NCBI RefSeq assembly: GCF_019747315.1 | Contig: NZ_JAIEQY010000013.1 | Span: 20,120-84,119 of the forward strand | Source: Roseococcus sp. | GTDB taxonomy: Bacteria; Pseudomonadota; Alphaproteobacteria; Acetobacterales; Acetobacteraceae | DNA: 64,000 nucleotides | Reading direction: 5' to 3' | In this document: piece by piece, positions 39,005-48,535 of the stretch | Layout of the letters: each line of letters begins with the position of its first letter | How positions within the stretch are numbered: the stretch's first letter is position 1 | Notes under the pieces: generated by a model | The model's database searches: none | Seen by the model: only the letters and a program-made list of their open reading frames with translations | What the model was told of the DNA's origin: nothing | Translations under genes and position numbers: made by a program

Positions 39005-40783
39005 ATGGATGACACGCCGCGCCCCTTTCCCGCGGCGGCTGCCGCCGGCGCGGAGCCAGTGCCGCCGGTGCGCCGCGCAAGGCCGACCGCACGGCTGAGG
39101 CCGATTGTCAGCAAGCCCTGGCTCGCGCTGTTCAGCCTCATGATTCTCCTGACGGGCGGCACGGCGATCACCCTGATCAGGACGCGCGTGACCGGCATCG
39201 AGCGCACCATGCACAGCCTGGCCACGGAGCGATTGCTGACCGACGCGCTGCTGGCCACCCAGCGCCTGCGCCTCGCCGCCACCTCGCCGGCGGAGGGCGC
39301 CGCGGTGCGGGCCATGGACCAGGACCTCCTGCTGCTTTCGGATCTGACGCGCACCCCCGTGGCCACCCCGCTGCCCGGCTACCAGCCCACGGGGCCCGAG
39401 ACCGGGGCGCTGCGCGCCCTCCTCCTGCCCGCCCTCGGCGACCTGCGGGCGCTTCGGGGGGAGCCCGATGGGGCGGCAGGGCTGCAACAGCGCCTGGCCC
39501 TTCTCGATCAACAGATCGCGACCCTGCGGAACCAGGCGGCCGTGACGGCCGCCAGACAGGCCGCTCACCTGGCCGACACCGCCCATATCCCCATCGTGGT
39601 CCGCACGCTGATCGCCATCATGACCCTGCTGCTCGTGGTCTTCCTCGTGCTGCTGCTGCGGCGGGCCGCCGCCTTGCGCGGCACCCATGCCGAACTCTCC
39701 GCCTGGGCCGATGACACCGCGCGGCTGCTGGCCGCCATCCCCGGCGTGCTGGTCCGCGCCCGCAAGGATTCGAAGGGCCATTGGGTCCGCGGCTTCGTGG
39801 GCGAGGCGATGACCCGCCTGACCGGCCATTCCGTCGCGGAGGCGAAGAGCGAGGCCTGGCTGCACCGCAACATCCCGGCCGAGGACCTTCCGGCGCTGCT
39901 GCATGCCTTCGACGAGGCGCTCGCCGGCACGCCGCGCTCCGCCACCTTGCATTTCCGGCACAAGGATGGGCACTGGATCTGGGTGAAGCTGATGATGGGC
40001 CGCCACCTCGACAGCGACGGCACGCCCGAATTGCTCACCCTCTGGAGCGATGCAACGCGCGAGCAGGAAGTCTCCGAGCGCCTCGCCCACACCGCCAAGC
40101 TCGCCCATATGGGCGAGCTGATGACCGGCATGGCGCATGAGATGAACCAGCCGCTCACCTCCATCTCCCTCGCCGCCGAGAATGCGACGCGCCTGGCCGA
40201 GCGGGAGCCGCTGGACCGGCCACGCCTGCAGGCCAAGCTGGACGTCGTGGTCAAGATGGCCGCGCGCGCCGCGGGGCTGGTCGAGCGGCTGCGCGAATTC
40301 GTGCGCGAAGATGAAACCCCCAAGGCGCCGCTGCGGCTGGAGGCTGTGGTGGGTGGCGCGTTGCAGGTCATGGCGAACCGCCTGCGCCTTGCCGGTGTCG
40401 TGGTCCGGCTGGATATTCCGGCCGGGCTGCCGGAGGTGCTGGGCCGGGCAACGCCGCTGGAACGCGTCTTCACCCAGCTCATCGCCAATGCCTGCGACGC
40501 CTATGCGGGCCTGGTGCCGCCCTGCCCCGCTCCCACCCTCGCCATCATCGCCCGGGTCGAGGGCAAGGCCATGCGCGTGGCCATCCAGGACCAGGGCGGC
40601 GGCATCCCGCCCGCCTTGCTGCCCCGCATCTTCGAGCCCTTCTTCACGACCAAGCCCGTCGGCTCCGGCACCGGGCTTGGGCTTTCGAGCAGCTTCGGGA
40701 TCATGGCCGAGATCGGCGGCTCCATCACGGCCGAGAACGCGCAGGATGGGGCCAGATTCACCCTCCGCCTGCCGCTCGCGTGA
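39005..40783 (+). CDS. Membrane sensor histidine kinase with one PAS module
   Basis: Two TM regions, [33 protein letters not shown]-box, GSGTGLGLS G-box. Confidence 0.93.
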   Translation: MDDTPRPFPAAAAAGAEPVPPVRRARPTARLRPIVSKPWLALFSLMILLTGGTAITLIRTRVTGIERTMHSLATERLLTDALLATQRLRLAATSPAEGAAVRAMDQDLLLLSDLTRTPVATPLPGYQPTGPETGALRALLLPALGDLRALRGEPDGAAGLQQRLALLDQQIATLRNQAAVTAARQAAHLADTAHIPIVVRTLIAIMTLLLVVFLVLLLRRAAALRGTHAELSAWADDTARLLAAIPGVLVRARKDSKGHWVRGFVGEAMTRLTGHSVAEAKSEAWLHRNIPAEDLPALLHAFDEALAGTPRSATLHFRHKDGHWIWVKLMMGRHLDSDGTPELLTLWSDATREQEVSERLAHTAKLAHMGELMTGMAHEMNQPLTSISLAAENATRLAEREPLDRPRLQAKLDVVVKMAARAAGLVERLREFVREDETPKAPLRLEAVVGGALQVMANRLRLAGVVVRLDIPAGLPEVLGRATPLERVFTQLIANACDAYAGLVPPCPAPTLAIIARVEGKAMRVAIQDQGGGIPPALLPRIFEPFFTTKPVGSGTGLGLSSSFGIMAEIGGSITAENAQDGARFTLRLPLA

Positions 40784-40891
40784 CGGGGCGGCCGCAGCCC
40801 GGCGCACGGCACGGCACGGTGGCAGCGTTGTGCCTGACCTCGGTCTCGGGCATCTTCGTTGCGATCAGTGAATAAGAAAAAGAAACAGCGC

Positions 40892-43800
40892 ATGGATGCG
40901 ACCGCAGGAGGGGGAGAGGAAGCGCGGCTGAAGGCCCTGCGCAGCTACGCCATCCTCGACACGCCGCCCGAGCCGGATTTCGACCACGTCGTGCAACTCG
41001 CGGCGCGGCTGCTGGAAACCCCCATCGCGCTGATCTCCCTGCTCGACCGGGACCGGCAATGGTTCAAGGCCTCGGTGGGCCTGGACGGCGTGCGGGAGAC
41101 GGCGCGGGAACTCGCCTTCTGCGACCACGCGATCCGCGAGACGGGGGTGATGGTGGTGCCCGACGCCACGGCCGACCCCCGCTTTGCCGGCAACGCGCTG
41201 GTCACGGGGGAGCCCGGCATCCGCTTCTATGCCGGCGCGCCGCTGGTCACGCCCGACGGGCAGGCGCTCGGTACGCTGTGCGTGATCGACCGCCGCCCGC
41301 ATCCCGCCATGGCCGAGCGCGACCAGGCGATCCTCAAGGAGCTCGCGGGCTTCGTGCGGGACAAGCTGGAGCTGCGGCGCCAGGCCCGGCACAGCCAGGC
41401 CCTGTCCGACCAGGCGGCGCTGATCACCCACCTGATGCAGGCGGCAGCCGAGGCGCCGGATTTTCCCAGCGCCATCCTTGCCGCCGCCGTGGCGATCCGC
41501 GCAACCACGGGCGCCTTGTTCTGCCATGTCTGGCGCCTCGCCGCCGATGGGGAGAGCGCCCGCTTCGTCAGCGGCTGCGGCGATGGCTTGCTGGGCGAGG
41601 AGGGGTTCTTCACCCAGCTGCGTGCAATGCGGCTGACCTCCGAGAATTCCCAGGTGGCCGCGGCCCTGGTCCGGCAGGAGCAGATCTGGAGCGACATTTT
41701 GCCCGGGGCCGTCACGGAAGCCCGGCCGGCCGCCCAGCTGGCGGGGCTGGCAGGCGTGCGGCTGCAGCTCGCCACGCCCTTCGGCCTGGATGCGGAGCGC
41801 TACGTCTTCTCGATCGGCCTCGGCCAGGCGCCAGACGAGCCGGAATTCCTGACCCGGGTGATGCGCGAAGCAACCACCGCGCTGCGCCCCATGCTACGCC
41901 GGCACATGGACGAGGCCGATGCGCGGCTGTTCCGCCGCCTGATCGAGACCAGCATCTCGGGCATCCTGGTCACGGAACTGCCGCAGCATCTCCCGGGGCC
42001 GCGCATCATCTACGCGAACCCGGCCTTCGAGAGCATGACCGGCTACAGCGCGGCGGAGATCCGGGGATGCACCCCCCGCATTCTCCAGGGCCCGCTGACC
42101 GATCCGGCCATGGTGCGGCACATCTCGGAAGAGGTTGATGCCGGGCGCAGCGTGGCCGCGGAGATCGTGAACTACCGCAAGGACGGCACACCCTTCTGGA
42201 CCTCCACGCGCGTCACGCCGGTCGTGGATTCCGCCGGCACCGTGACGCACTACATCGCCTCGCGCACCGACATCACCGAGGCGCGCGAGGCGAGGCTTGA
42301 GCGGGATGCGCTGACGCGGGACCTGCAGGCGCTGGTCATGGCCATCCCGGGCGTCCTCATGCGCCAGCGCATGCGGGCCGACGGGCGATGGTTGCGCACC
42401 TATATCGGGCCGGGCCTCATGGCCCTGACCGGCTTCTCGGTGGAGGAGGCGCTGGTACATGGCTGGTGGGACGGCAACACCGACCCGGCCGAAAGGGCGA
42501 AGCTCGACACGGTGCTGCTGGATGCGCTGGCGGGCGGCCAGTCCCGCAGCGATTTCCGCTTCCGCCGCAAGGAGGGCGAGTGGATCTGGGTCCGCGTCAT
42601 GCTGCGCGGCCATGTCGCGGCCGATGGCACGCCGGAAGTGATCGCGATCTGGAGCAGCGTTTCGGAGGAGTATCACCTTTCGGCCCTGCGTGACGCGAAG
42701 ACGCGCGAGCTGGAGACCGTCATCGCCACCCTGCCCGGGGTGCTGATCCGCAGCCGCCGCACGCCCGGCGGCGGGTGGCAGCGCATCCAGGTGTCCGAGA
42801 ATATCCGGGAGCTGACCGGGCACACCGCCGAGGAGGCGATGGGGGATGATTGGTGGGGCGGCAATGTCGAGCCCGAGGTGGCCGAGCGGGCCAGGATCTT
42901 CTTCACCGGCCTGGCGACGGCCCTGCCGACCGAGGGCGAGTTCCGCTTCCTGCACAAGCAGGGCCACTGGATCTGGATCCGCCGCCGGTCGCGCGGCTTC
43001 CGCGACGAGAATGGCGCGGAGGAGCTGCTCAGCATCTGGAATGACGTCACCGACCAGAAGAACCTGCTGCTGGAGCGTGAAAGGCTCAACGATGACCTGC
43101 AGCAGGTCATCGCCACCATGCCTGGCGTCCTGATCCGCCTGCGCCAGGGTGAGGGGGGCCGCTGGTTCCGCCACTACATCTCGCCCGCCATCGAGACGCT
43201 GACCGGCTTCACGCCGGAGGAGGCGCGCGACCCCGACTGGTTCGTCCGGCAGCTCGATCCGGCGGACCGCGACCGCGTCATCAACGCGATCGCCAAGGGC
43301 CAGCCGATCGAGCCCGCGACGACCGATTTCCGACTGCGCCACAAGCGGGGCCACACCATCTGGATCCGGCGCAACAGCGGCGGCTACCGGGATGCGAATG
43401 GCGTGACGGAACTGGTCGCGATCTGGAACGACATCACGGCCGAGAAGCGGCTGCTGCTCGACCGCGAGGAATTGACGAACGATCTGCGATCGGTGGTCGA
43501 GGCGATGCCCGGCGTGCTGATCCGCATCCGCCAGCAGCCGGATGGCAGCTGGGTCCGGGCCTATGTCGGCCCCTCCATCGCGGCAGTGACGGGCCACAGC
43601 GTCCCCGAGGCGATGCGCCCCGAATGGCTGGAGGAAAACCTTCACCCGGATGACATGGCTTCGATGGCCGATCACCTGGGGGGCCGCTTCAGCATGGAGC
43701 AGGCCTCGCGGCAGTTCCGGTTCCGCCACCGCGACGGACACTGGGTCTGGATCCGCCGCATCACCCGCGGGCACATCATCGCCGCGGGCCTGCCCGAGAT

Positions 43801-44566
43801 CGTCGCGGTCTGGAACGACGTGACGCATGAGAAGAACCTGGCCGAGCAGCTCGCGCAATCCGCCAAGCTCGCGCAGCTGGGCGAGGTGGCGACGGGCATG
43901 GCGCATGAGCTGAACCAGCCGCTCGCGGGCATCAGCCTCGCGGCCGAGAACGCCCAGCGCGGCCTGGCCCGCATGACGGAGGCGCCGCCGCGGCTGACCG
44001 AACGGCTGGCGCTGATCGTCGAGCTGACGCAGCGCGCCTCGGCCATCATCGACCACATGCGCATTTTCGGCCGGACCGACACGGCCGGCCGCGTGCCGGT
44101 GGCCCTCGGCGAGGTGCTCACCGGGGCGGAGCGCCTGCTGGGCAACAAGCTGCGGGCAGCCGGGGTGGGCCTGCGGATGGCCCTGCCGCCCGGGCTGCCG
44201 CACGTGCTCGGCAAGGCCGTGCCGCTCGAACAGGTGGTGATGAACCTGATCAGCAATGCCTGCGACGCCTATGCGGGCCTGGTGCCGCCGGTGCCAGCCG
44301 GGCAGCGCGTGATCGCCATCACGGCGGAGGCCGAGGCGGATTGGGTCACCATCAGCGTGCAGGACGCGGCGGGCGGCATCGCGCCCGATATCCTGCCCCG
44401 CGTCTTCGAGCCCTTCTTCACCACCAAGCCGGTGGGCCAGGGCACCGGGCTCGGGCTTTCGATCAGCTACGGCATCATCACCGAGCTGGGGGGCAGCATC
44501 ACTGCGGCGAATACGGCCGGGGGCTGCCGCATGCTGATCCGGCTGCCGGTGGCCCGCGGCGGCTGA
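40892..44566 (+). CDS. GAF-PAS(x5) sensor histidine kinase, cytoplasmic
   Basis: GAF domain, LOV-like PAS, four near-identical-length PAS units, [30 protein letters not shown]. Confidence 0.93.
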   Translation: MDATAGGGEEARLKALRSYAILDTPPEPDFDHVVQLAARLLETPIALISLLDRDRQWFKASVGLDGVRETARELAFCDHAIRETGVMVVPDATADPRFAGNALVTGEPGIRFYAGAPLVTPDGQALGTLCVIDRRPHPAMAERDQAILKELAGFVRDKLELRRQARHSQALSDQAALITHLMQAAAEAPDFPSAILAAAVAIRATTGALFCHVWRLAADGESARFVSGCGDGLLGEEGFFTQLRAMRLTSENSQVAAALVRQEQIWSDILPGAVTEARPAAQLAGLAGVRLQLATPFGLDAERYVFSIGLGQAPDEPEFLTRVMREATTALRPMLRRHMDEADARLFRRLIETSISGILVTELPQHLPGPRIIYANPAFESMTGYSAAEIRGCTPRILQGPLTDPAMVRHISEEVDAGRSVAAEIVNYRKDGTPFWTSTRVTPVVDSAGTVTHYIASRTDITEAREARLERDALTRDLQALVMAIPGVLMRQRMRADGRWLRTYIGPGLMALTGFSVEEALVHGWWDGNTDPAERAKLDTVLLDALAGGQSRSDFRFRRKEGEWIWVRVMLRGHVAADGTPEVIAIWSSVSEEYHLSALRDAKTRELETVIATLPGVLIRSRRTPGGGWQRIQVSENIRELTGHTAEEAMGDDWWGGNVEPEVAERARIFFTGLATALPTEGEFRFLHKQGHWIWIRRRSRGFRDENGAEELLSIWNDVTDQKNLLLERERLNDDLQQVIATMPGVLIRLRQGEGGRWFRHYISPAIETLTGFTPEEARDPDWFVRQLDPADRDRVINAIAKGQPIEPATTDFRLRHKRGHTIWIRRNSGGYRDANGVTELVAIWNDITAEKRLLLDREELTNDLRSVVEAMPGVLIRIRQQPDGSWVRAYVGPSIAAVTGHSVPEAMRPEWLEENLHPDDMASMADHLGGRFSMEQASRQFRFRHRDGHWVWIRRITRGHIIAAGLPEIVAVWNDVTHEKNLAEQLAQSAKLAQLGEVATGMAHELNQPLAGISLAAENAQRGLARMTEAPPRLTERLALIVELTQRASAIIDHMRIFGRTDTAGRVPVALGEVLTGAERLLGNKLRAAGVGLRMALPPGLPHVLGKAVPLEQVVMNLISNACDAYAGLVPPVPAGQRVIAITAEAEADWVTISVQDAAGGIAPDILPRVFEPFFTTKPVGQGTGLGLSISYGIITELGGSITAANTAGGCRMLIRLPVARGG
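42299..43846 (+). repeat. Four tandem PAS-module coding repeats, 387-bp period
   Basis: Equivalent codons before PG(V)L at 42341, 42728, 43115 and 43502, spaced exactly 387 bp. Confidence 0.9.
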
Positions 44567-44685
44567 CGCGGCCGCGGCACATGGCAAAGCCGGGCAAAGC
44601 CTCCCTGCCACTTGCCTCGACTATTTCTTTCTCGTAAGGATATTGCGAGGGGTACATTCCCCGAGGGTGGGAACTCCCCCTGAAC

Positions 44686-47091
44686 ATGGCAACAGACCAG
44701 CCCGAGCCTCCCTTCCCGCACTTGCAGGGAAATGCCGAGTGCCCTCCCCGGCCGCAGCATCTCCATGACTGGCTCGCCCTCGCCGCCGCCCTGGCACCCA
44801 TCGCCCTTGTCCGCGTGGGGCAGGGACAGGGGCAGGGAGAGGGGCAGGGACAGGGCGGCTCGGTCGAGGCAGGGATCGGGCTGGAAGCAGGACCTGCCGC
44901 GTGCGCAGCCCGATTTTGCGACGAGGTGATGCGCGCGCGGGACAACCTCGTCATCCCCGACGCAGCCGCCGGGCAGGGCTTCGGCACCGGGCCCGATGGG
45001 CCTGGCCCGCGTTTCTTCGCGGGCACCCCGATCCTCTCATCCACAGGTGAGGCGCTGGGCGCGATCTGCGTGATGGACATGGCGCCGCGCCCGGATTTCG
45101 GCGTGCCGGCGCGGCATGCGCTGGCCGCGCTCGGCCGCATGGTGGCGGGCCACTTGGCCCGGGAGCGCGAGGCGGTGGCGCGCGCGCAGCGTGCCACCCT
45201 GCTGGAGGAGATGCTCCATCTCACCGCCGAGGCGCCCGATTTCGAGACGGCGATGCGCCAGGCCTGCAGCCTGCTGCGCAAGAGCATGCAGGCCATTTCC
45301 TGCCAGATCTTTCGCGCAGCGGCCGATCCGGCGGCACCGCAGCTGCTTCGCAATGCCGGCCCAGGCGCGCCCAACCTGGCCGGCAGCGCCGCCGCCGCAC
45401 TGGAACGTCAGGCCCAGCTGGTCGAGCACGATCCACCGCATGGCCCGGTGCGCATCGCCACCCCCTTCGCCATCCGGGAAGAGCGCTACGCCGTCGTCCT
45501 CGAATGCGCCAACCTGCCGCAGGACACGGCCGAAGCCGCCCAGACGATGACCGAGGCGATCTCCGCCCTCCGTCCCCTGCTGCGCCGTGCACGGGACCAG
45601 GAGCGCGCGCTGATGTTCCAGCGCGCGGTGGAAGCGAGCCTGGACCCCGTCCTCATCACCGAGGCGGAGCCGATCGATGAGCCCGGCCCGCGCATCGTCT
45701 ACGCCAACGAGGCCTTCACGCGGGAGACCGGTTACAGCGCCGCCGAGGCGATCGGGCGCAGCCCGCGATTCCTGCAAGGCCCCGGGACCTCGGCGGAGGC
45801 GATGGGCAACATCCGGCGCGCGTTGCGGGCCTGGCAGCCCGTGCGGCAGGAAATCCTGAACTACCGCAAGGATGGCTCCACCTGCCTGATCGAGCTCAAC
45901 ATCGCGCCGGTGGCGGATGCCAGCGGCTGGTACACCCATTGGGTCTCCATCCAGCGCGACGTGACGCGCGAGCGCGAAATCCAGCATGAGCGGATGCATA
46001 TGGGGCAGGAGCTGGAGCGCCTGATCTCGGGCATGCCCGGCGCCCTGATGCGGCTGCATCATGTGGAAGCGGGCTCCTTCACGGCGCAGTACTCATCCCC
46101 CTCCATCCAGGGGATCACCGGCTATGCCCCGCAGGAGATCACGCGCGGCTTCATGGCGCGGCACATGACGGGACCCGACCTCGTGCGGCTGCGCGCCGGC
46201 ATCGCCCAAGCCCTGGCGGAGGGGAAGGCCTCGCTCGAATTCCTCTTCCGCCATCGCGATGGCCAGAACCGCCTGATCCTCAGCCACCTCAAGGCCGAAC
46301 CCGCCCCGCGCGGCCAGGAGGAGGTGGTGATGACCTGGAGCGACATCACAAAGGAGCGGATGCTGGCCGTCCAGCTCGAACAGGCGGCCAAGCTCGCCCA
46401 GCTGGGCGAGGTGGCGACCGGCATGGCGCATGAGATGAACCAGCCGCTGGCCGGCATCAGCCTGGCGGCCGAGAATGCCCAGCGCCTGCTGAGCCGCCTG
46501 CCGGACGTGCCACGCCGGGTGGATGAGAAGCTTGAGACCATCATCGCCCTCGCGCAGCGCGCGGCGGCCACGATCGACCACATGCGCGTCTTCGGCCGCA
46601 CAGGGAGTGGTCCGAGCGGCCGGGTGGTGCTGGCCGATGTGCTGGCCGGGGCGGGGCATCTGGTCGAGGGCAAGCTGCGTGGGGCCGGCGTCACCCTGGT
46701 GCAGTTCCTGCCGTCCGAATTGTCCCCGGTGCTCGGAAAACAAATTCCGCTGGAGCAGGTGCTGATCAACCTGATCTCCAACGCCTGCGACGCCTATGCG
46801 GCCATGGCCGTCAAGCCGCCGGAGGCGCTGCGCCTCATCACCCTCACGGCCGAGGCCGTGGACGGCCGCGTGCGGCTGCACGTACAGGACCATGCCGGCG
46901 GCATCCCGGCCGAAATCCTGCCGCGTATCTTCGAACCCTTCTTCACCACCAAGGATGTCGGCCAGGGCACCGGCCTCGGCCTTTCCATCAGCTACGGCAT
47001 CATCACCGACCTGGGCGGCACCATCGCGGCTGAACTGGCCGAGGGCGGCACCCGCTTCACGCTGGAGTTGCCCGCCGCGCAAGCGGCCTGA
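44686..47091 (+). CDS. GAF-PAS sensor histidine kinase
   Basis: LOV-like PAS ([11 protein letters not shown]), [42 protein letters not shown]. Confidence 0.93.
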   Translation: MATDQPEPPFPHLQGNAECPPRPQHLHDWLALAAALAPIALVRVGQGQGQGEGQGQGGSVEAGIGLEAGPAACAARFCDEVMRARDNLVIPDAAAGQGFGTGPDGPGPRFFAGTPILSSTGEALGAICVMDMAPRPDFGVPARHALAALGRMVAGHLAREREAVARAQRATLLEEMLHLTAEAPDFETAMRQACSLLRKSMQAISCQIFRAAADPAAPQLLRNAGPGAPNLAGSAAAALERQAQLVEHDPPHGPVRIATPFAIREERYAVVLECANLPQDTAEAAQTMTEAISALRPLLRRARDQERALMFQRAVEASLDPVLITEAEPIDEPGPRIVYANEAFTRETGYSAAEAIGRSPRFLQGPGTSAEAMGNIRRALRAWQPVRQEILNYRKDGSTCLIELNIAPVADASGWYTHWVSIQRDVTREREIQHERMHMGQELERLISGMPGALMRLHHVEAGSFTAQYSSPSIQGITGYAPQEITRGFMARHMTGPDLVRLRAGIAQALAEGKASLEFLFRHRDGQNRLILSHLKAEPAPRGQEEVVMTWSDITKERMLAVQLEQAAKLAQLGEVATGMAHEMNQPLAGISLAAENAQRLLSRLPDVPRRVDEKLETIIALAQRAAATIDHMRVFGRTGSGPSGRVVLADVLAGAGHLVEGKLRGAGVTLVQFLPSELSPVLGKQIPLEQVLINLISNACDAYAAMAVKPPEALRLITLTAEAVDGRVRLHVQDHAGGIPAEILPRIFEPFFTTKDVGQGTGLGLSISYGIITDLGGTIAAELAEGGTRFTLELPAAQAA

Positions 47092-47145
47092 GGTGGGAGG
47101 CGAACCAAGCAGCCCGAAGTGCAAGCCACGTAAGTGTACTGCGCT

Positions 47146-48294
47146 TCAGGCGGGTGTCGGAGGCAGCGTCAGCACAGCGGTGAAGGGCATGTTCTCCTCG
47201 CCGAAGAGCCGGATCGCGCCGCCATGCAGCCCCGCCACCGCCCGCGCGAAGCGAATGCCAAGGGGCGCCACCTGCGCCGCCACATCCTCGGCGAAGGCGC
47301 TGGCGGTCACGGGCAAGGGGCCCGGGCCGGCCGCGTCGTGGGTGACCAGGATGGTCGTACCGCCGGGCCCCGAGGAAGCGCTGAGAATGACGGCAGAGCC
47401 GCGCGGGTTGCGCTGCAGCGCGATCCTGAGCAGCACATCCACCGCGCGGCGCAGCAGATGCTGGTCCGCCGCGAAGCGCAGCTCCCCGAGGGGGGCCACG
47501 TGGATCGTCTTGCCCGCGATATCGGCCGCGGCCTGCTGGTTGCTGGCGAGGTCCTGCAGGAAGGGGCCCGCCGCCACGAGGCTGCGCGAGAGGCGCACCT
47601 CGTCCCGCTCGATCTGCGCCAGCACCACCAGGTCATCCACGGTGGCGAGAAGCTGGCGGCCGCCGGTGCCGATCAGCCGGGCATATTCGACGGTATCGGG
47701 CGCGGAGCAGCGCTGGGTTTCCAGGATTTCGGCGAAGCCGAGGATCGGGACCAGCGGCGTGCGCAACTCATGCATCAGCCCGATCAGGATATCGGGACTG
47801 CCCTGGACGCCGCGCGAAGGCGTCACCGGCCCCTGCGCGCCGCGCTGCGCGTCCTGCACGGCCATGACGGCCGCGACGCGGCGGCGGCCGATGGCGCGCG
47901 CCACGGCACGCGCCATCGCCTCGAAGATCTGTTGCAGGCGGAAGGGCTTGCGGACGAAGTCGAAGGCCCCGGTGCGGACGGCGACCACGGCGTCATCCAG
48001 CGTCGCATGGCCGGTGATGAGGATGACCTCCAGCGCATTGCCGTCGTCACGCCCTTGCAGCGCGCGGCACATCAGCTCGATCCCGTCGCAGTCCGGCATG
48101 CGGATGTCGGAGACCATGACGCCGATCTCGGCATGCTCGGCCAGGATGGCGAGGGCGGCCGCGGCGGAATTGGCGATATGGACCGTATAACCCTCATCCG
48201 CCGTGGCATCGGCGAGTTCGGCGGCGACATCCACCTCGTCATCCACGATCAGGATGGAAAGCGCCCTGCTCTCTGCGACGCGGGCCACCCTCAT
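47146..48294 (-). CDS. Response regulator receiver fused to HisKA and degenerate ATPase-like domain
   Basis: LSILIVDDEVDVA...VMVSDIRMPDCDGIEL...DFVRKPFRLQQI; LMHELRTPLVPILGFAEIL; weak N/G boxes. Confidence 0.85.
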   Translation of the reverse strand: MRVARVAESRALSILIVDDEVDVAAELADATADEGYTVHIANSAAAALAILAEHAEIGVMVSDIRMPDCDGIELMCRALQGRDDGNALEVILITGHATLDDAVVAVRTGAFDFVRKPFRLQQIFEAMARAVARAIGRRRVAAVMAVQDAQRGAQGPVTPSRGVQGSPDILIGLMHELRTPLVPILGFAEILETQRCSAPDTVEYARLIGTGGRQLLATVDDLVVLAQIERDEVRLSRSLVAAGPFLQDLASNQQAAADIAGKTIHVAPLGELRFAADQHLLRRAVDVLLRIALQRNPRGSAVILSASSGPGGTTILVTHDAAGPGPLPVTASAFAEDVAAQVAPLGIRFARAVAGLHGGAIRLFGEENMPFTAVLTLPPTPA

Positions 48295-48460
48295 TGCGCC
48301 GTGGCGATGGGCGAGAACTTGATACGGCACCCGGCCTGGCGGACCAGCCGGGACCATCCGTGGAAGCGTGAGAAAACGGCCACTGTCTTGGCGCCCTGAC
48401 GTGTCGGCATCAGGATAGGCGCAGATCGGCGGGAAACCCAAATGCGCCGCGCCGTCAACG

Positions 48461-48535
48461 CCCCATCAGGGTTGCCCGCATCAGGGCCGGCCGCATCAGG
48501 GCCGACCGCATCAGGGCCGACCGCATCAGGGGCGC
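48461..48535. repeat. Tandem repeat, 5 x 15 bp (CCGCATCAGGGCCGA)
   Basis: Units at 48461, 48476, 48491, 48506 and 48521; spans the amidase stop codon. Confidence 0.92.

Noticed and set aside
37565-40807. 1080-aa minus-strand ORF
   Set aside because: N-terminal portion is antisense to the sensor kinase and composed of His/Gly/Arg-rich shadow sequence; only the GH8 part (37565-38725) is real
41894-44611. 905-aa minus-strand ORF opposite the multi-PAS kinase
   Set aside because: High-GC shadow ORF; plus strand has clear domain motifs
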